Of a stretch of DNA of 64,000 nucleotides, positions 1-11,742 are shown piece by piece. How positions within the stretch are numbered: position 1 is the stretch's first letter; each line of letters starts with the position of its first letter. Under the pieces are notes generated by a model that was not told the DNA's origin, searched no databases, and worked only from the letters and a program-made list of their open reading frames with translations. This DNA is from Smallanthus sonchifolius (taxonomy: Eukaryota; Streptophyta; Magnoliopsida; Asterales; Asteraceae), in assembly GCA_023525975.1 (NCBI GenBank), contig CM042032.1:17490001-17554000 (forward strand), read 5' to 3'. The translations under genes and the position numbers were made by a program.

Positions 1-2092
1 TGACCCTGCTAAGATCGAAACGGTTAAGAATTGGAATGCCCCGAAGACTCCCACTGAAGTTCGTTCATTTCTTAGTCTTGCGGGATATTACGGTCGTTTC
101 ATCTCAAACTTCTCTAAGATTGCTGTCCCCCTTACCACTTTGACCCACAAGGGTAAGACTTATGAATGGGGACCAAAAAAAGAAGAAGCGTTCCAAACCC
201 TTAAGCAAAAGTTGTGCAATGCTCCCATTTTGACTCTCCCTGATGGGAATGATGATTTAGTTGTTTACTGTGATGCTTCTAACCAAGGTCTCGGTTGTGT
301 CCTCATGCAATGAGTTAAAGTAATCGCTTATGCATCAAGGCAACTTAAGACTCATGAGAAGAATTATACGACGCGCGATCTCGAGTTGGGTGCGGTCGTA
401 TTCGCATTGAAGATTTGGAGACATTACCTCTATGGCACAAAATGTGTGGTGTTCACCGACCACAAAAGTCTTCAACACATTTTCAACCAAAAAGAACTCA
501 ATATGAGGAAACGACGTTGGGTTGAACTCCTTAACGACTATGACTGCTAGATTCGTTACCATCCCGGCAAAGCGAATGTTGTAGCCGACGCTTTGAGTCG
601 AAAGGACCAGGTCATGCTTCAATGTGTTCGAATTCAAACCGACATTCAAAACCGCATCTTAGAAGCTCAACACGTCTCAGTCACCGAGGGTAACATGTAC
701 GAAGAAATGTCGTGTGGTGTTGAACTTCTGCTTGAATCGAAACCCAATGGCATACTTTATTACTTGAACCGTATTTGGGTTCCCGATCGCGATGATCTCC
801 GTACATTTCTTATGAACGAGGCTCATAAGACTCGTTATTCTATTCATCCTGGTGCGGATAAAATGTACCAACATCTTCGCCAACAATATTGGTGGCCTGG
901 TATAAAGAAAGACATTGCCCTTTATGTTGCCAAATGTTTAACCTGCTCCAAAGTCAAAGCCGAACATCAACGTCCTTCTGGTTTGCTTGAACAACCGGAA
1001 ATTCCCGTGTGGAAATGGGAGAACTTAGCTATGGATTTCATTACCAAACTCCCTCGCACCTCGAGTGGCTATGATAGCATTTGGCTGATCATTGATCGTC
1101 TCACCAAATCTGCTCATTTCTTGCCCATCTGTGAAGACTATCGGGTTAAGAAACTAGCCCGAATATACATTGATGAAATTGTGAGCCGTCACGGTGTTCC
1201 TTTAAACATAATCTCCGATAGAGATGCTCGGTTCACCTCTCGCTTTTGGCAATCTCTCCAAACTGCACTCGGTACACGATTGGATTTGAGCACGGCTTAT
1301 CATCCCCAAACTGATGGTCAAACCGAGAAGACAATCCAAACTCTTGAAGACATGCTTAGAGCTTGTGTAATTGATTTTGGTGGCAATTGGGATTCACATT
1401 TACCCCTAATTGAGTTCTCCTACAATAATAGCTACCACACAAGTATCAACATGGCTCCATTTGAAGCTCTCTATGGTCGCAAGTGTCGTTCTCCTATCTG
1501 TTGGAACGAGATTGGTGAAGCACAAATCACCGGTCCCGAGCCAATTCAAGAAACATCCGACAAGATTATTCAAATCCATGACAACATCCAAACAGCGAGA
1601 AGTCGGCAAAAGAGTTATGCCGATAAACGACGAAAACCCTTGGAATTCCAAGTCGGTGACCTGGTTCTTCTTAAGGTGTCTCCGTGGAAGGGTGTGATCC
1701 GTTTTGGAAAGAAAGGCAAGTTAGCCCCTCGCTATGTTGGTCCATTCAAGATCCTTGAAAGGATTGGGAAAGTGGCTTACAAACTCAAGTTACGTCCATC
1801 GCTTGGCAATGTGCATCCTACATTTCATGTATCTAATCTGAAGAAATGTCTCGCAGATGAGGATCTCCATATACCACTTGATGACGTGCGCATTGATGAA
1901 ACAAGGCACTTTGTTGAGAAACTGGTAGAAATTATGGATCGTGAAATCAAGCAACTCAAGCGAAGTCGTATTCCTATTGTCAAAGTTCGTTGGGAGTCTA
2001 AGTGTGGTCCTGAATTCACTTGGGAACGAGAGGACCAAATGAAACTCAAGTACCCCCACCTCTTTGCTGATTCAGTAGCCTCAACTAGTTAA
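1..2092 (+). pseudogene. pol: Chromovirus (Tekay-type) pol, 3' part: RT end, RNase H, integrase, chromodomain (element E)
   Basis: The window opens inside the RT thumb of a Ty3/gypsy polyprotein and one frame (codons starting at position 2) runs to the TAA at 2090-2092. RNase H is seen around 240-590 (DASNQGLG, then the TDHKSLQHI segment). Integrase follows with an HHCC zinc region (IHPGADKMYQ to CLTCSKVKAEH), the first catalytic Asp in LIIDRLTKSAHF, the second in SDRDARF, the Glu in TDGQTEKTIQ, and the GPF/Y region. The C terminus (about 1969-2079) is a type II chromodomain with KVRWESKCGPEFTWERE. Two in-frame stops break it: TGA at 311-313, where relative A has CGA, and TAG at 548-550, where A has GAG. 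The last 499 codons are open. It is nearly identical to the pol of element A. The 5' half lies outside the window. Confidence 0.93.
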
Positions 2093-2108
2093 ATTTCGGG
2101 ACGAAATT
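2092..2108 (+). promoter_or_regulatory. Inverted repeat between pol stop and polypurine tract (E)
   Basis: AATTTCG and CGAAATT are perfect 7-bp arms around GGA. The same block sits just after the gag-pol stop in A (25247-25263) and B (33760-33776), and near the polypurine tract of H (58640-58656, minus). In E it precedes the purine-rich stretch at 2117-2126 that abuts the 3' LTR. Role unknown; a structure or cis signal used in plus-strand priming is possible. Confidence 0.7.
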
Positions 2109-3563
2109 CCCTCAACTAGGGGATACTGTAACATCCATGTTTTTCCTGGTATTTCATATTGTGCAATAAATGACAATTTCAATCTAATGTTCACATTCAA
2201 AACGTTGTGTCACATCATTTACTATTTTCTTGTGCAATTATGGAGTATTATCATAATAATAAAAGTACATACAAACATTTTACATTGCTACAATAACAAC
2301 TGAAACAAACCTACGCTATCTCACAAACTACAAGGACTAGTCTTCAAAATTATCAAAATATCACTTGGCACGGTCGCGCCATGACCTGGCACGGTCGCGC
2401 CCCGTAAACACGGTCGCGCCTGAAACTCAATTGAAACGTAAACACTGCCTTAATCACAAAGTTTGTTCGAGTCCGCGATTGTAACGTCTTTTGTGCCGTT
2501 CCAAGACTAATTGCAATTAGAAACCCAAAATCATCACTTAGTCATTCCTTTCTCTCAATATCGTCCAAATCGCGTGACACCCTCGAAATCAAACCCCTGT
2601 GCATGATCTTCGAGCTTTTGTGATCACATTCCCCACATCAATCGTGCCGAAATTCCAGCAGAAGACGCCAAGGATCAACGCGCCGAAATCATAACTCCGT
2701 TTAGTCGAACTCTACCAATTCGATATCGTTTAAGGTAAGTAAACACATCTTCAGACTCATTTCAATCCCGTGAATGAAAGCCCTAACCTATTCAGGGCTT
2801 ATACCATCGATTTGAACACGAATAGAATCTAGGGTTATTACGTTTTTGGTTTAATCAAACTACACTCTAGACACGATATCCATCCAATTAAAATACATGG
2901 TTATATTCGAAAACAATCAACAATTGAAAGCCCTATAAATTAAACCCTTGTTAATACAGAAAATTGTCAAAATTGGTTCCTGGAAAATCCAGACACGATC
3001 ATGCTAATCACTTAGCACAGTCATGCCTCTTGTCCAGACATGGTCGCGCCCCATGCCTAAGCACGGTCGCGCCCCGTGCCTAAGCGCGGTCGCGCCGTAC
3101 ATTTGACACGGTTGTGCTACCTTGGGTCAGAACCTATTTCTTCTGTTATTGTTTTCATAAACTAAATTATCAACTTTGAAATATTAAACAAATTAATTAA
3201 ATCGTTTCTAATGGATTAAAAAGTAATAAATTTAAAATAAAAGTTTTACATATTATTGTTTTATTCAAACCTACACAAACTATTTATATTCTAATATATA
3301 ATTAAAATGCCTCTTGATACATTTTCATGAATAACTAAATAAAAAGAATTAAATTATTAATTTAGTTAATTATTCAAATTAAACCTTAAGTCTTTCATTA
3401 TTTAATTGAACTTACATTTTCATTCAAATACCAACGCAAATGAATACACCAACCCTTCGTACAAATACATGCTCTAATTCCAATTGAAAACCTTAGAATG
3501 TCCTTAGACATTGTACATATTATTAATCCAAATTTATACTATTTCACTCTAGGTCAAACTTAG

Positions 3564-4079
3564 TGTAGAAGCATGTTTTGTAACTATAGATTAAATTCTA
3601 TGTATCGGTGTAAGTGGCTAGTACGTAGGAGGGTGTTCCTGAGTACTTAGCCCGCACACGAGTTTGGTCCTGCGTACTTAGTAAGTACGCAAGGCTTTTG
3701 CCTTGCGTACTTGTCAAATACGCATGACCAAACCATGCGTACTTAGTAAGTACGCAAGGCTTTTGCCTTTCGTACTTGTCAAGTACGCAGGTAGTGTTCC
3801 TGCCCCTATAAATAGAAGACTTTTCTTCATTTGTAGGTGGAATTCTGGAACTAGGTTTAGAGATGTCCGGGTCGGGCCTGGACCGTGTGCTTAGATGAGA
3901 GATGTGTGTTCCTTCGGTATGTAGTCTGTAATACGGGATGACTTCTTTGTTATGGATTACGTTTCGTTTCATTATCTTTTGTCTTTGTTCATGTTTCTCT
4001 ATCTAGTTTCTTTGTTCCCACACAAATCACAGAACAGATCGTGTAAATCCGCTGCGCGACGAGGCTCCCGGGACCTACA
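3564..4079 (+). repeat. 5' LTR of the nested non-autonomous element
   Basis: Near-identical to 5949-6481. It holds palindromic units with arms TGCGTACTTA/TAAGTACGCA between about 3655 and 3790, then TATAAATAG at 3807-3815, and ends CCCGGGACCTACA. Confidence 0.88.
3807..3815 (+). promoter_or_regulatory. LTR TATA box
   Basis: TATAAATAG lies 17 bp after the last palindromic unit; the 3' LTR repeats the layout with TATAAATAG at 6192-6200. Confidence 0.6.
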
Positions 4080-4344
4080 AGTTGTATCAGAGCCTCGGTG
4101 TTCGTTGATTTGTGTTTCAGTTTCAGGTTTTAGGGTTTTTGAGCAGATCTGAGATATTGTCAAGTTCGCTACTTTTTCATCCAAAAATCCTCAAATCCGA
4201 GTTTGTTATCACTTCATTTGGTGTTTGGAAGGCAAAGGGTTTGTTAGATGATGTTTTCGAAGCTTTTGGAAGCATTAATTTCTCAGATCCGTCACTTTTC
4301 GAGCATTCTCCTCAAGATCCATCAAGAACACTGCTGTACTGAAC

Positions 4345-4560
4345 AAGTACGCAGAATCACCTTTTCTGCGTATTTGCTAAGTGCGCATGGGTTAGCCCTG
4401 CGTACTTAGTAAGTACGCATGAGAAGTGACCTTCGTACTTAGCTAAGTACGCAAGAGCATTTCTCTACGTACTTAACAAGTACGCATGAGTACTTGGCTT
4501 TGCGAACTTACTAAATACGCAGCAACACCCTACATATGCATATTTACTAAGTACGCATGG
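4345..4560 (+). repeat. Internal cluster of the TACGCA palindrome motif
   Basis: At least seven degenerate units built on TACTTAGTAAGTACGCA recur here, inside the internal region. The same motif fills the LTRs of this element, so the unit exists both in the LTR and in the leader or interior. Confidence 0.6.
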
Positions 4561-5948
4561 ACTAGCCTCTGGGATTCGGGAAAACTTTTCTTGGCCAAAA
4601 TTTTGTGTGATCATTTGTACGCGTGTTTCGGCCCATTCTTGAGAAGATAGTAATTTTGGTTTTTCTGAACTAGAATTTGTATACGATGTGGCTTGGCGAA
4701 ACACGGACGAGATTTTTGTTGGATGATACCACTTGTCATACATTGTTTAAGGGTCCATACCTGAAAATGTAGGCTACGAGTATCCGGGATACTTATTTAA
4801 TAGGGTATGAATGCTGAACTAATGGGAGCAATTGGGTCGTCATCGGCTAAAGGTCTCGTCTATTTGTGAAGATGTGGCTGCTTTGGGTCTTTCGAAAAAA
4901 GAATCATCTTGTTTAGGTATTCAAACCTAAATATGTAGGCTACGAGTATCTGGGATACTTATTTAATAGGGGATGAATACTGGAACAACTTGAACCCAAG
5001 GATTTGCTGTTTTGGATCTTTGCAAAGGAATAAAAGAATAAAATCCTGGAGTTGGCTAGTTGTGCTTTTTGAGGATTTGAGTGAAGTGGTGATGAAGCTG
5101 GTCATAGTTTACAGAGAAGTGAGGGGGATAAAATCTAGTATTCATGAGACATTAAAGAGGTGGAGGAAAAGCCGTTGGTACTTCCTATATATATACCTCT
5201 TTGACGGAACATGGATCTCAACCGTGATTTCTCGTGTAAACTATATTTTTCGTGTTTGATTCTATCGTGTGTTTTAAAGATGAAGCTGGATATTCGTTGG
5301 ATTATTAGTTGAAGATGGGACCTTTTATCATTGGCCGATGGGATAGGAAACATACCCTTATTTCTGGTCTAGTCAGATGGAGCTTAAACTTAAAGGGGAT
5401 ATTGGAAATGAACATCTTCGAGAATTTGGTTGACTCGTGAAGATACAGGATAGAGTTGGACACATCTGGTTGAAGACTTAAGTTTATCTTACTGGAATTC
5501 CTATGGGAGCTGATTAGTTTGATGCAGGTTATTGGAAACTCAAACTCTCTATCATATGCCAGCTGATTTGGAGTTGTCTTAGTCTACTATTGTTACCTGG
5601 TTAGGAAGACATTGTCAAACTCAGAGTCCTAAGTCAGGGTGGAGGTTGCTACTGCTGAGAGGATGAACTACAATGAGTTGTGTTGGGTTAGTTGGTTCTT
5701 ATTGAAGCACTTGATTTGGTCTACAATGAAAGCTACAGTTAGAGGGAGTCGGGTTTGTCATCACTCGGCAACTGAAGACTGAAGTTTGAAGATTTGAAGA
5801 TCTCAAGTGGAATGCCAGAAGATCAAGTCTCGCCAGAAGACACGTGATGTCATTAGTTTAGAGGGAGTCTGTTAGGACATTCTTTGTAAACTGATGATTA
5901 TCAGTGTTAGTGATAGATAGAATTTGATGCTATAGTTAAGAGGGAGTT

Positions 5949-6481
5949 TGTAGAAGCATGTTTTGTAACTATAAATTAAATTCTATGTATCGTTGTAAGT
6001 GGCTAGTACGTAGGAGGGTGTTCCTGAGTACTTAGCCCGCACACCAGTTTGGTCCTGCATACTTAGTAAGTACGCAAGGCTTTTGCCTTGCGTACTTGTC
6101 AAATACGCATGACCAAACCATGCGTACTTAGTAAGTACGCAAGCCTTTTACCTTGCGTACTTGTCAAGTACGCAGGTAGTGTTCCTGCCATTATAAATAG
6201 AAGACTTGTCTTCATTTGTAGGTGGAACTTCTGGAACAAGGTTGAGAGGTGTCCGGGTCGGGACGAGCTCTCCCGACCCCTGGACCGTGAGCTTAGATGA
6301 GAGATGTGTGTTCCTTCGGTATGTAGTCTGTAATACGGGATGACTTCTTTGTTATTGATTACGTTTCATTTCATTTTCTTTTGTCTTTGTTCGTGTTTCT
6401 CTGTCTAGTTTTTTTGTTCCCACACAAATAACAGAACAGATCTTGTAAATCCGCTGCGCGACGAGGCTCCCGGGACCTACA
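5949..6481 (+). repeat. 3' LTR of the nested non-autonomous element
   Basis: Direct repeat of 3564-4079 with a few substitutions and a short extra segment near 6255-6275 (CGGGACGAGCTCTCCCGACC). It ends CCTACA and is followed by CTTAG. Confidence 0.88.
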
Positions 6482-7224
6482 CTTAGTGAGTTGCAATTCA
6501 CTTGAATTACCCAACGCTCTTGTTAGCTACTACATTTTGATACAAGTGAGTATACATAGCCCCTTTTACTCTTTTACATTTTGGGGTGAAACATGAACAC
6601 TATTCAAATTACATGTTTACATTTACATAAACAACACAAGTACAAATCCTATTTTCATTCATATGTTCAAATTTGAGCTTTATGCCCGAGTGCTATGTGT
6701 GCTAACTTTTGTATGCGATTATGTGCAATCATTAACTATTCAAGCCGACAGCTTTCAATGATAGATCTATTGAGTCTGACAAACCCACCCAGATTGGGGT
6801 GATTGATACCGACAACACAATTTGCATGCTAGTTACAAAGGTTTGATTGTACTTGGTTACACAATAGCTGCTCCCCATAAATGCCTTTTTTATCATGTTA
6901 TGTATGGATTTGTTTTTCAAACTATATGCTATCTATATACAAACCTGTGTTATACTCACCAACTTTTTAGTTGACTTTATTTTATTCATGTTTCATGTCC
7001 TAATATGTGAGATTAATCAAGATGTCCTACATATAGGCTTGGACTTTGTTAAAATAAATAAAGAACTTATGTATTTCAATTATGCTTCTTTTCTTGGAAT
7101 TGGTTTTGTCTGAATGCTTGTAATGGAATTTGACAATTAATATATTTCAATTTAGTCAACCTTGTGCTTATGAACAGTCTACATGTCCCGCCCCGATGAT
7201 TCCGCCATTGGTCGAGGTGTGACA

Positions 7225-7575
7225 TCAGGATTCTGGGATGAGGATCCTGGGGTAGTTCCAAGATCCCGGTTTGCAGTGACTCTAATAGCTGGGGTTGGAC
7301 CAACAGTAGTGGTTCCAACCTGCATGGGGATAATGTCTCCATGATGATTTCCTGAGGATCCCGAATAATTAAAATCCAAGATCCTTGGTTGCAGCGGAGT
7401 TGTCACTTCCACTGGTTTCTTTGACTCTTTTATTCTATCAAGCTCTCTGAACAGCATCTGATTTGTCTTTTCCTGTTGTTTCATTTTTTGTTTCACTTCT
7501 GAGAACAGATTGAGAATGTCGTTGTTCGAAACAAGCACAGGTCCCCCGACAGGTATCCCAGATCCCGAAAGTACA
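7225..7575 (-). pseudogene. gag: Inverted Tat-lineage gag N-terminal fragment
   Basis: Read on the minus strand from about 7570, it encodes GIPVGGPVLVSNNDI and continues through a Lys/Glu-rich segment to ARILDFNYSG-like sequence. It matches residues roughly 45-110 of the gag of element D (46150 onward). It is cut on the left by the end of E's LTR at 7224, and on the right changes abruptly into a plus-strand integrase. It has no start codon of its own and no zinc knuckle. Confidence 0.8.
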
Positions 7576-8631
7576 AGAAGTCTTGAAAGACATACACGAG
7601 GGAAACTGTGGTAATCACACTTGGGGCAGAGCATTATTCTCGAGGATCCTGAGAACAGGGTACTACTGTCCTACCATGAGGAAAGATGCTATGACTTATG
7701 CCCAGAAATGTGATGCTTGCCAAAGACACAACAATATACTTCATCAACCAGCGGAACCTATGTATCCAATTATCTCCCCATGGCCATTTATGAAATGGGG
7801 AATGGATATAGTCGGAAAACTTCGCAAAGCACTAAGTGGAAAGCTATTCATGCTGGCAATGACTGATTATTTCTCCAAGTGGATAGAAGTAGAAGCATTT
7901 GTCCAAGTTAGAGAAAAAGAAGTTGTGTCCTTTATAAAGCGTAATAACCTGACAAGGTTCGGGATCCCGGCAGAAATAATATGCGACAATGGATCACAGT
8001 TTATTGGCAAAAGAACAACAAACTTCTGAGCCAGTTGGGGGATAAAGATGGTACCTTCCACCCTTGTACATCCTCAAGCTAATGGAAAGGCGGAATCCAT
8101 TAACAAAATCATTATAAACAACCTCAAGAAGAGATTGGGTGCTAAGAAAGGGAAGAACTACCATTTGTACTTTGGGTAGATAGGACAACCACAAAGAATG
8201 CAACATGCCAAACTCCATTCTCGTTGGAGTTTGGTACTGAAGCTATGATCCCTATGGAGATGGTTATCCCTACTGCCAAAACCAATCTCCAAACTCAAGA
8301 AACCAACAACGAAGCTCTTTCTCAGGATCTTGACACAATTGATGAACTTAAGGAACTTGCTAAGGTTCGGATCGCATCGTATCAGCAAAATATAGCAAGA
8401 TCCTACAACAAAAATATAAGGATCCTAAGATTTCAAGTGGGTAACTTAGTACTAAGGAAAACATTTCAAAACATTGTCAATCCAAATGAAGGCAAACTCG
8501 CACCTAAGTGGGAAGGCTCGTACTTAATAGATTCAGAAGCAGGAAAGGGTGCCTATTGGCTAGCTACTATGGAAGGATAAGTCCTACCAAGATCCTGGAA
8601 CGCCATTCATCTTATAGCATACTTTATGTAG
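7576..8631 (+). pseudogene. pol: Tat-lineage integrase fragment (copy Y)
   Basis: Homologous to the last 360 residues of element D's pol (52310-53377). It shows the zinc-finger part (CGNHTWGRALFSRIL to KCDACQRH), the first catalytic Asp in MLAMTDYFSKW, the second in ICDNGSQF and the Glu in GKAESINK. Lesions: TGA within 8020-8030 where D has TGT, a small deletion near 8150 that shifts frame, and TAA at 8578-8580. The last codons end TAG at 8629-8631. RT and RNase H are absent upstream because the sequence jumps to inverted gag. This copy keeps the first catalytic Asp that element D has lost. Confidence 0.88.
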
Positions 8632-9910
8632 GTCAAACTTCAAATTTTGACACAAGCTGGTATGTTCATTATCCCTACTTACTCTAATCTCTAGTATATT
8701 TCCTATCCCATATTTGTTTCAGCTTTATTCCAATTATTTTTCGCTCTACAAATTACTGACTTAGGCATCAGAGGGGTGTTAGCGTGGCTAACATGCACCT
8801 TCACCAAGGCTTAAGTGTTTTGCAGATTAATATCCCAAGGATCCTGATCAAAAGACAGAGACTGGCCATCTCTTTAAGTCTAAGGTATTCTAAATCTCTT
8901 CAAAGGTTTAAAGGTTTTCACCTTTCTATGAGATTGGGTTTAAACACTCCGCCTGGGCGCACGATATCCAAGTATAGTTCAAGATAGTGGGACCAGTTCA
9001 TGTAACAGTGGCTGACAATTTCACTATTGTTGGATATATATTGGACCTTACGAATATATTCAATGGAATAACATGGACATGTTATACTCCGGGCTTGTCC
9101 TAAGAGTTTAACACTTACGTGTTAAACTAAGGTCTTGGCATTTTCATGACACTACGATCACCGGGTATAACCCACGAATATGAACAAAAGTTTTTGGCTA
9201 GTCCCAAGTTTTTAGCATTTATATGCTAACTTAAGTCTGAGATACCCAAGTAAATGGGGAATACACCCGGGAGTCCTACAAGTTCTTTATTCAAGCAAAG
9301 TGAGGACAATTCTAAGGATACCAAGGTACATTTACGAAAAGGTTGATTCATTTATAAACGATACATAAGGGACAGTCAAAGCCATCAAAAAATTAAGACT
9401 CGTCAACTATTATCTGGTATGAATTCCTACTCAAAGTTACTTTTTCCTATCCAGAATATATGTTTTCGGTTTATCTTAATTGTCGGATAAACTTAATGTC
9501 TAAGTCATGATATGTTAATAATTTATATTTCTCAAAAACTATTTAAAACAAAGTATTTTTTTTTTCTGAAAACTAGTTTAAATTTAAATTATGATTTATA
9601 TCCTAGCAGGATCCCTAAGTCAATTTTTAAGGCCTTAGTGCCCAGGGATCCTTACTTTAAAAAAATCATCACAACATAACAAAACACACCGTGGCATAGT
9701 CGAAGGATTATCTACTAATATTAAAGTGCTGGAAAATCAATGATTCGGCTTTCATCTAAAACTTGGACCCATCCACCCGGACCATAGACCATCGGTCAGA
9801 AGTTAGGATTGTATATCCCAAAAATTGGGATCCCCGAACAGAAAAATAAATTGTTTTCAAACATCAACCACCATTATCATATCAAATTAAACAACCAAAA
9901 AATCCAGGGC
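8632..9910 (+). other. Tat 3' non-coding region between integrase and antisense gene
   Basis: No sense ORF of note. It matches 53378-54569 of element D, including a decayed stem TGTTAGC/GCTAACA (8777-8793) and a pyrimidine stretch ending TTTTGCAG. AT-rich with scattered GGATCC motifs. Confidence 0.6.
8777..8793 (+). promoter_or_regulatory. Hairpin downstream of Tat integrase (decayed copy)
   Basis: Arms TGTTAGC and GCTAACA around GTG. In element D the same place has perfect 11-bp arms with a 1-nt centre (53477-53499). Function unknown. Confidence 0.5.
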
Positions 9911-11479
9911 TCAGGCATAGGCATCATTGCCATCATTTCCCTGGTCAACCTCCTTCTCGCCATCCCCAGCTCAAGTATCCCCATCAGCCTTGCTTGTCTC
10001 CACCGTTTCGCCACAAAGATTAGCCAGAGAAGTGCGCCATCCTTGAAGATCCCAAGTTGCATGGTCGAAACCCTCCACACCAGCCTCCTCCACCATCTGG
10101 ATCCTAGACTGGAGGACAGTCATGGAATCAGATCTTTTAGCATCATCTACAGTGTCTTGCACTTTGTGCTCGCATTGGGTCGTGGTCTCTTGCAGGTTCT
10201 CCTTCAAGTCCTGGATATCCTACTCCATGAACTTGGACTTGGCAGCGGCGATCTTCTTCATATCTTCAATCTTCTCTTGGGCCTCCTCAGCCTTCTTCTC
10301 TGCCACTCCCAAGTTGCCGCTCAGCTTCTCTGGACCCTACAACAATCAAATGTATTAAGAATTTTGGGATCCTGACATCACATTAGGAATACTTGAAATC
10401 ACATACCAGGTTCATCAGGTATTGAAGTTTCTTAGTAGTCTCAGAGGAGTCCATGTCTTCGAAGATCTAAAGATCCACCACATCTATTGTCTTTCTCTTT
10501 TTTCTCCCTAAGGCTTTGGAGCGAAGCATCGGAACACGGGATTTGGTGTTCAGAGGTGTAGGACCCTCCTTCTTAATGACAATGGTCCGAGACAGAAGAC
10601 TGTCAAGATCAGACAGGGCGAATTGGGAGCTTGACTTTGGGATTCCTATAAAAGTTAAAGCGAGTCAGGGTCATATTGGATTCGGAGTATTGCGTGTTGA
10701 AACTGGCTTCACTAATGTTTGAATCAAGATGAAAAGATCACTCTGTGGCAGGTATCTCTAACAAAGCTTCAATTCGTTTGTCTGTATTGCTTCTTAGAGG
10801 AACCAACTCAGCAAACTTGGGGGCTGCACAAAAAACTAGAATCGTTAGAAACAGGTTAGAAACACTAAAAAATACAGGGATCCTGACTATTTCGTACCCT
10901 TCTTAACCCACTAGAGTAGCAAAAGATCCCCACTAGGGATAGAATCTCTCTTCACAAAGAAAAATTTCCCCTTCCAGTAAGTGTCATTTGGGTGGCTTTT
11001 ATAACCAAAGGAGTTTGCCTAGATTTAAGTTGAAGAACGAAGCGAGAAGATATGTGGGTTCTCAAATTGTAAACGTGCGCTAGTTCAGGGATACCGATGG
11101 TCAAAGAATGGAGATGGTTCAAATTTTCTAGAGTGTGCAGGATCCTCCAAACCATAGGCATGTCTTGGGAATAGCACAAACTAGTGAGTTTGAAAAAGTC
11201 AGTAATAAGCGATGGAAACGGATAAGTAAGAACCAAAGTAACGGTGTAGGCGAGGAAACAAACCCATGTAGTAGAGACGAAATCAGCCTTAACCCTATAA
11301 TTGAAGGCCCTAAACTCAGCTTTTTCAGGGAAAGCACCTCTTGTTTTCAAGAGTTCGATATGTTGATCAGTGAAGGAACAAACCTCCTGATCAGAGTGAT
11401 CGAGGATTCCTTGATCGAAAAAATTTTCAATCGTCTCAGCAACGATGGAGGAGGATGGTCGGGTCATTTTCTTGCCCAT
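9911..11479 (-). pseudogene. Antisense multi-exon gene of the Tat element, copy Y
   Basis: Minus strand, four exons inferred by comparison with copy D: 11479-10898 (starts MGKKMTRP), 10823 to about 10665, 10645-10407, 10336-9911. Junctions read G|GTACGA...TGCAG|C, then an acceptor TATAG|G whose donor has been lost to a deletion, then TG|GTATGT...TGTAG|G. Exon 1 encodes a compact domain with LTYPFPSLITDFFKLTSLC and MPMVWRILHTLENLN, resembling what I recall of the Pfam 'putative gypsy type transposon' (Transposase_28) family. Exon 4 is Glu/Lys-rich and looks like a coiled coil. Lesions: a 1-nt deletion late in exon 1, TGA in exon 2, TGA near the end. The gene lies between integrase and 3' LTR and opposes gag-pol. 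Cellular role unknown. Confidence 0.75.
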
Positions 11480-11742
11480 TGTTAAAAAGCTAAGATGTTT
11501 GTAAAGAAAGAAAAGAAGATAGGAGTGAAAAAAATTTACCTTTTTGCTCTGTGAAGATCCGAATGAGAGAGACGGTTGAATATAATGTGGATAACCATGA
11601 TTATAACCTGCATGAGAGGCAACAGTCATATCGCATCGATACTCGGGACACGTCCTATCGAAACATTATCGCTAATTTACTGTTCAAATTTTAAATTTTA
11701 CAACTGTCAATTGTGATAACAATTGTTAAATTTGGGGAAAAC

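Larger units (their letters stand above)
3564..6481 (+). mobile_element. Non-autonomous LTR retrotransposon (2.9 kb) nested in E's 3' LTR
   Basis: Outer ends are TGTAG...CTACA, flanked by the 5-bp direct repeat CTTAG (3559-3563 and 6482-6486), a clean target duplication inside E's LTR. Direct LTRs are 3564-4079 (516 bp) and 5949-6481 (533 bp). The interior (4080-5948) has a primer site matching initiator tRNA-Met with one mismatch (TTGTATCAGAGCC near 4082) and a purine tract AGAGGGAGTT before the 3' LTR. I find no gag or pol domain; the short ORFs show no known motif. Size and structure suit a TRIM- or LARD-like element mobilised in trans, perhaps by a copia-type partner. Confidence 0.88.
2127..7224 (+). 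repeat. 3' LTR of element E, split by a nested element
   Basis: It begins TGTAACAT right after the polypurine tract and ends GGTGTGACA, as the LTRs of element A do. Removing the nested 3564-6481 element and one CTTAG copy leaves about 2.2 kb, close to the 2.46 kb LTRs of A. It carries two arrays of the GGCACGGTCGCGCC motif (about 2365-2425 and 2995-3115) followed by an AT-rich stretch. The 5' LTR is outside the window, so the target duplication (right flank TCAGG at 7225) cannot be checked. Confidence 0.9.

Noticed and set aside
4112..5259. Short ORFs inside the 2.9 kb non-autonomous element
   Set aside because: None has a gag, protease, RT or integrase motif and none is conserved elsewhere in the window.
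9809..10375. 188-codon plus-strand ORF rich in Leu and Ser
   Set aside because: It is the complement of antisense exon 4; that coiled-coil reading has homology in element D, the plus reading does not.
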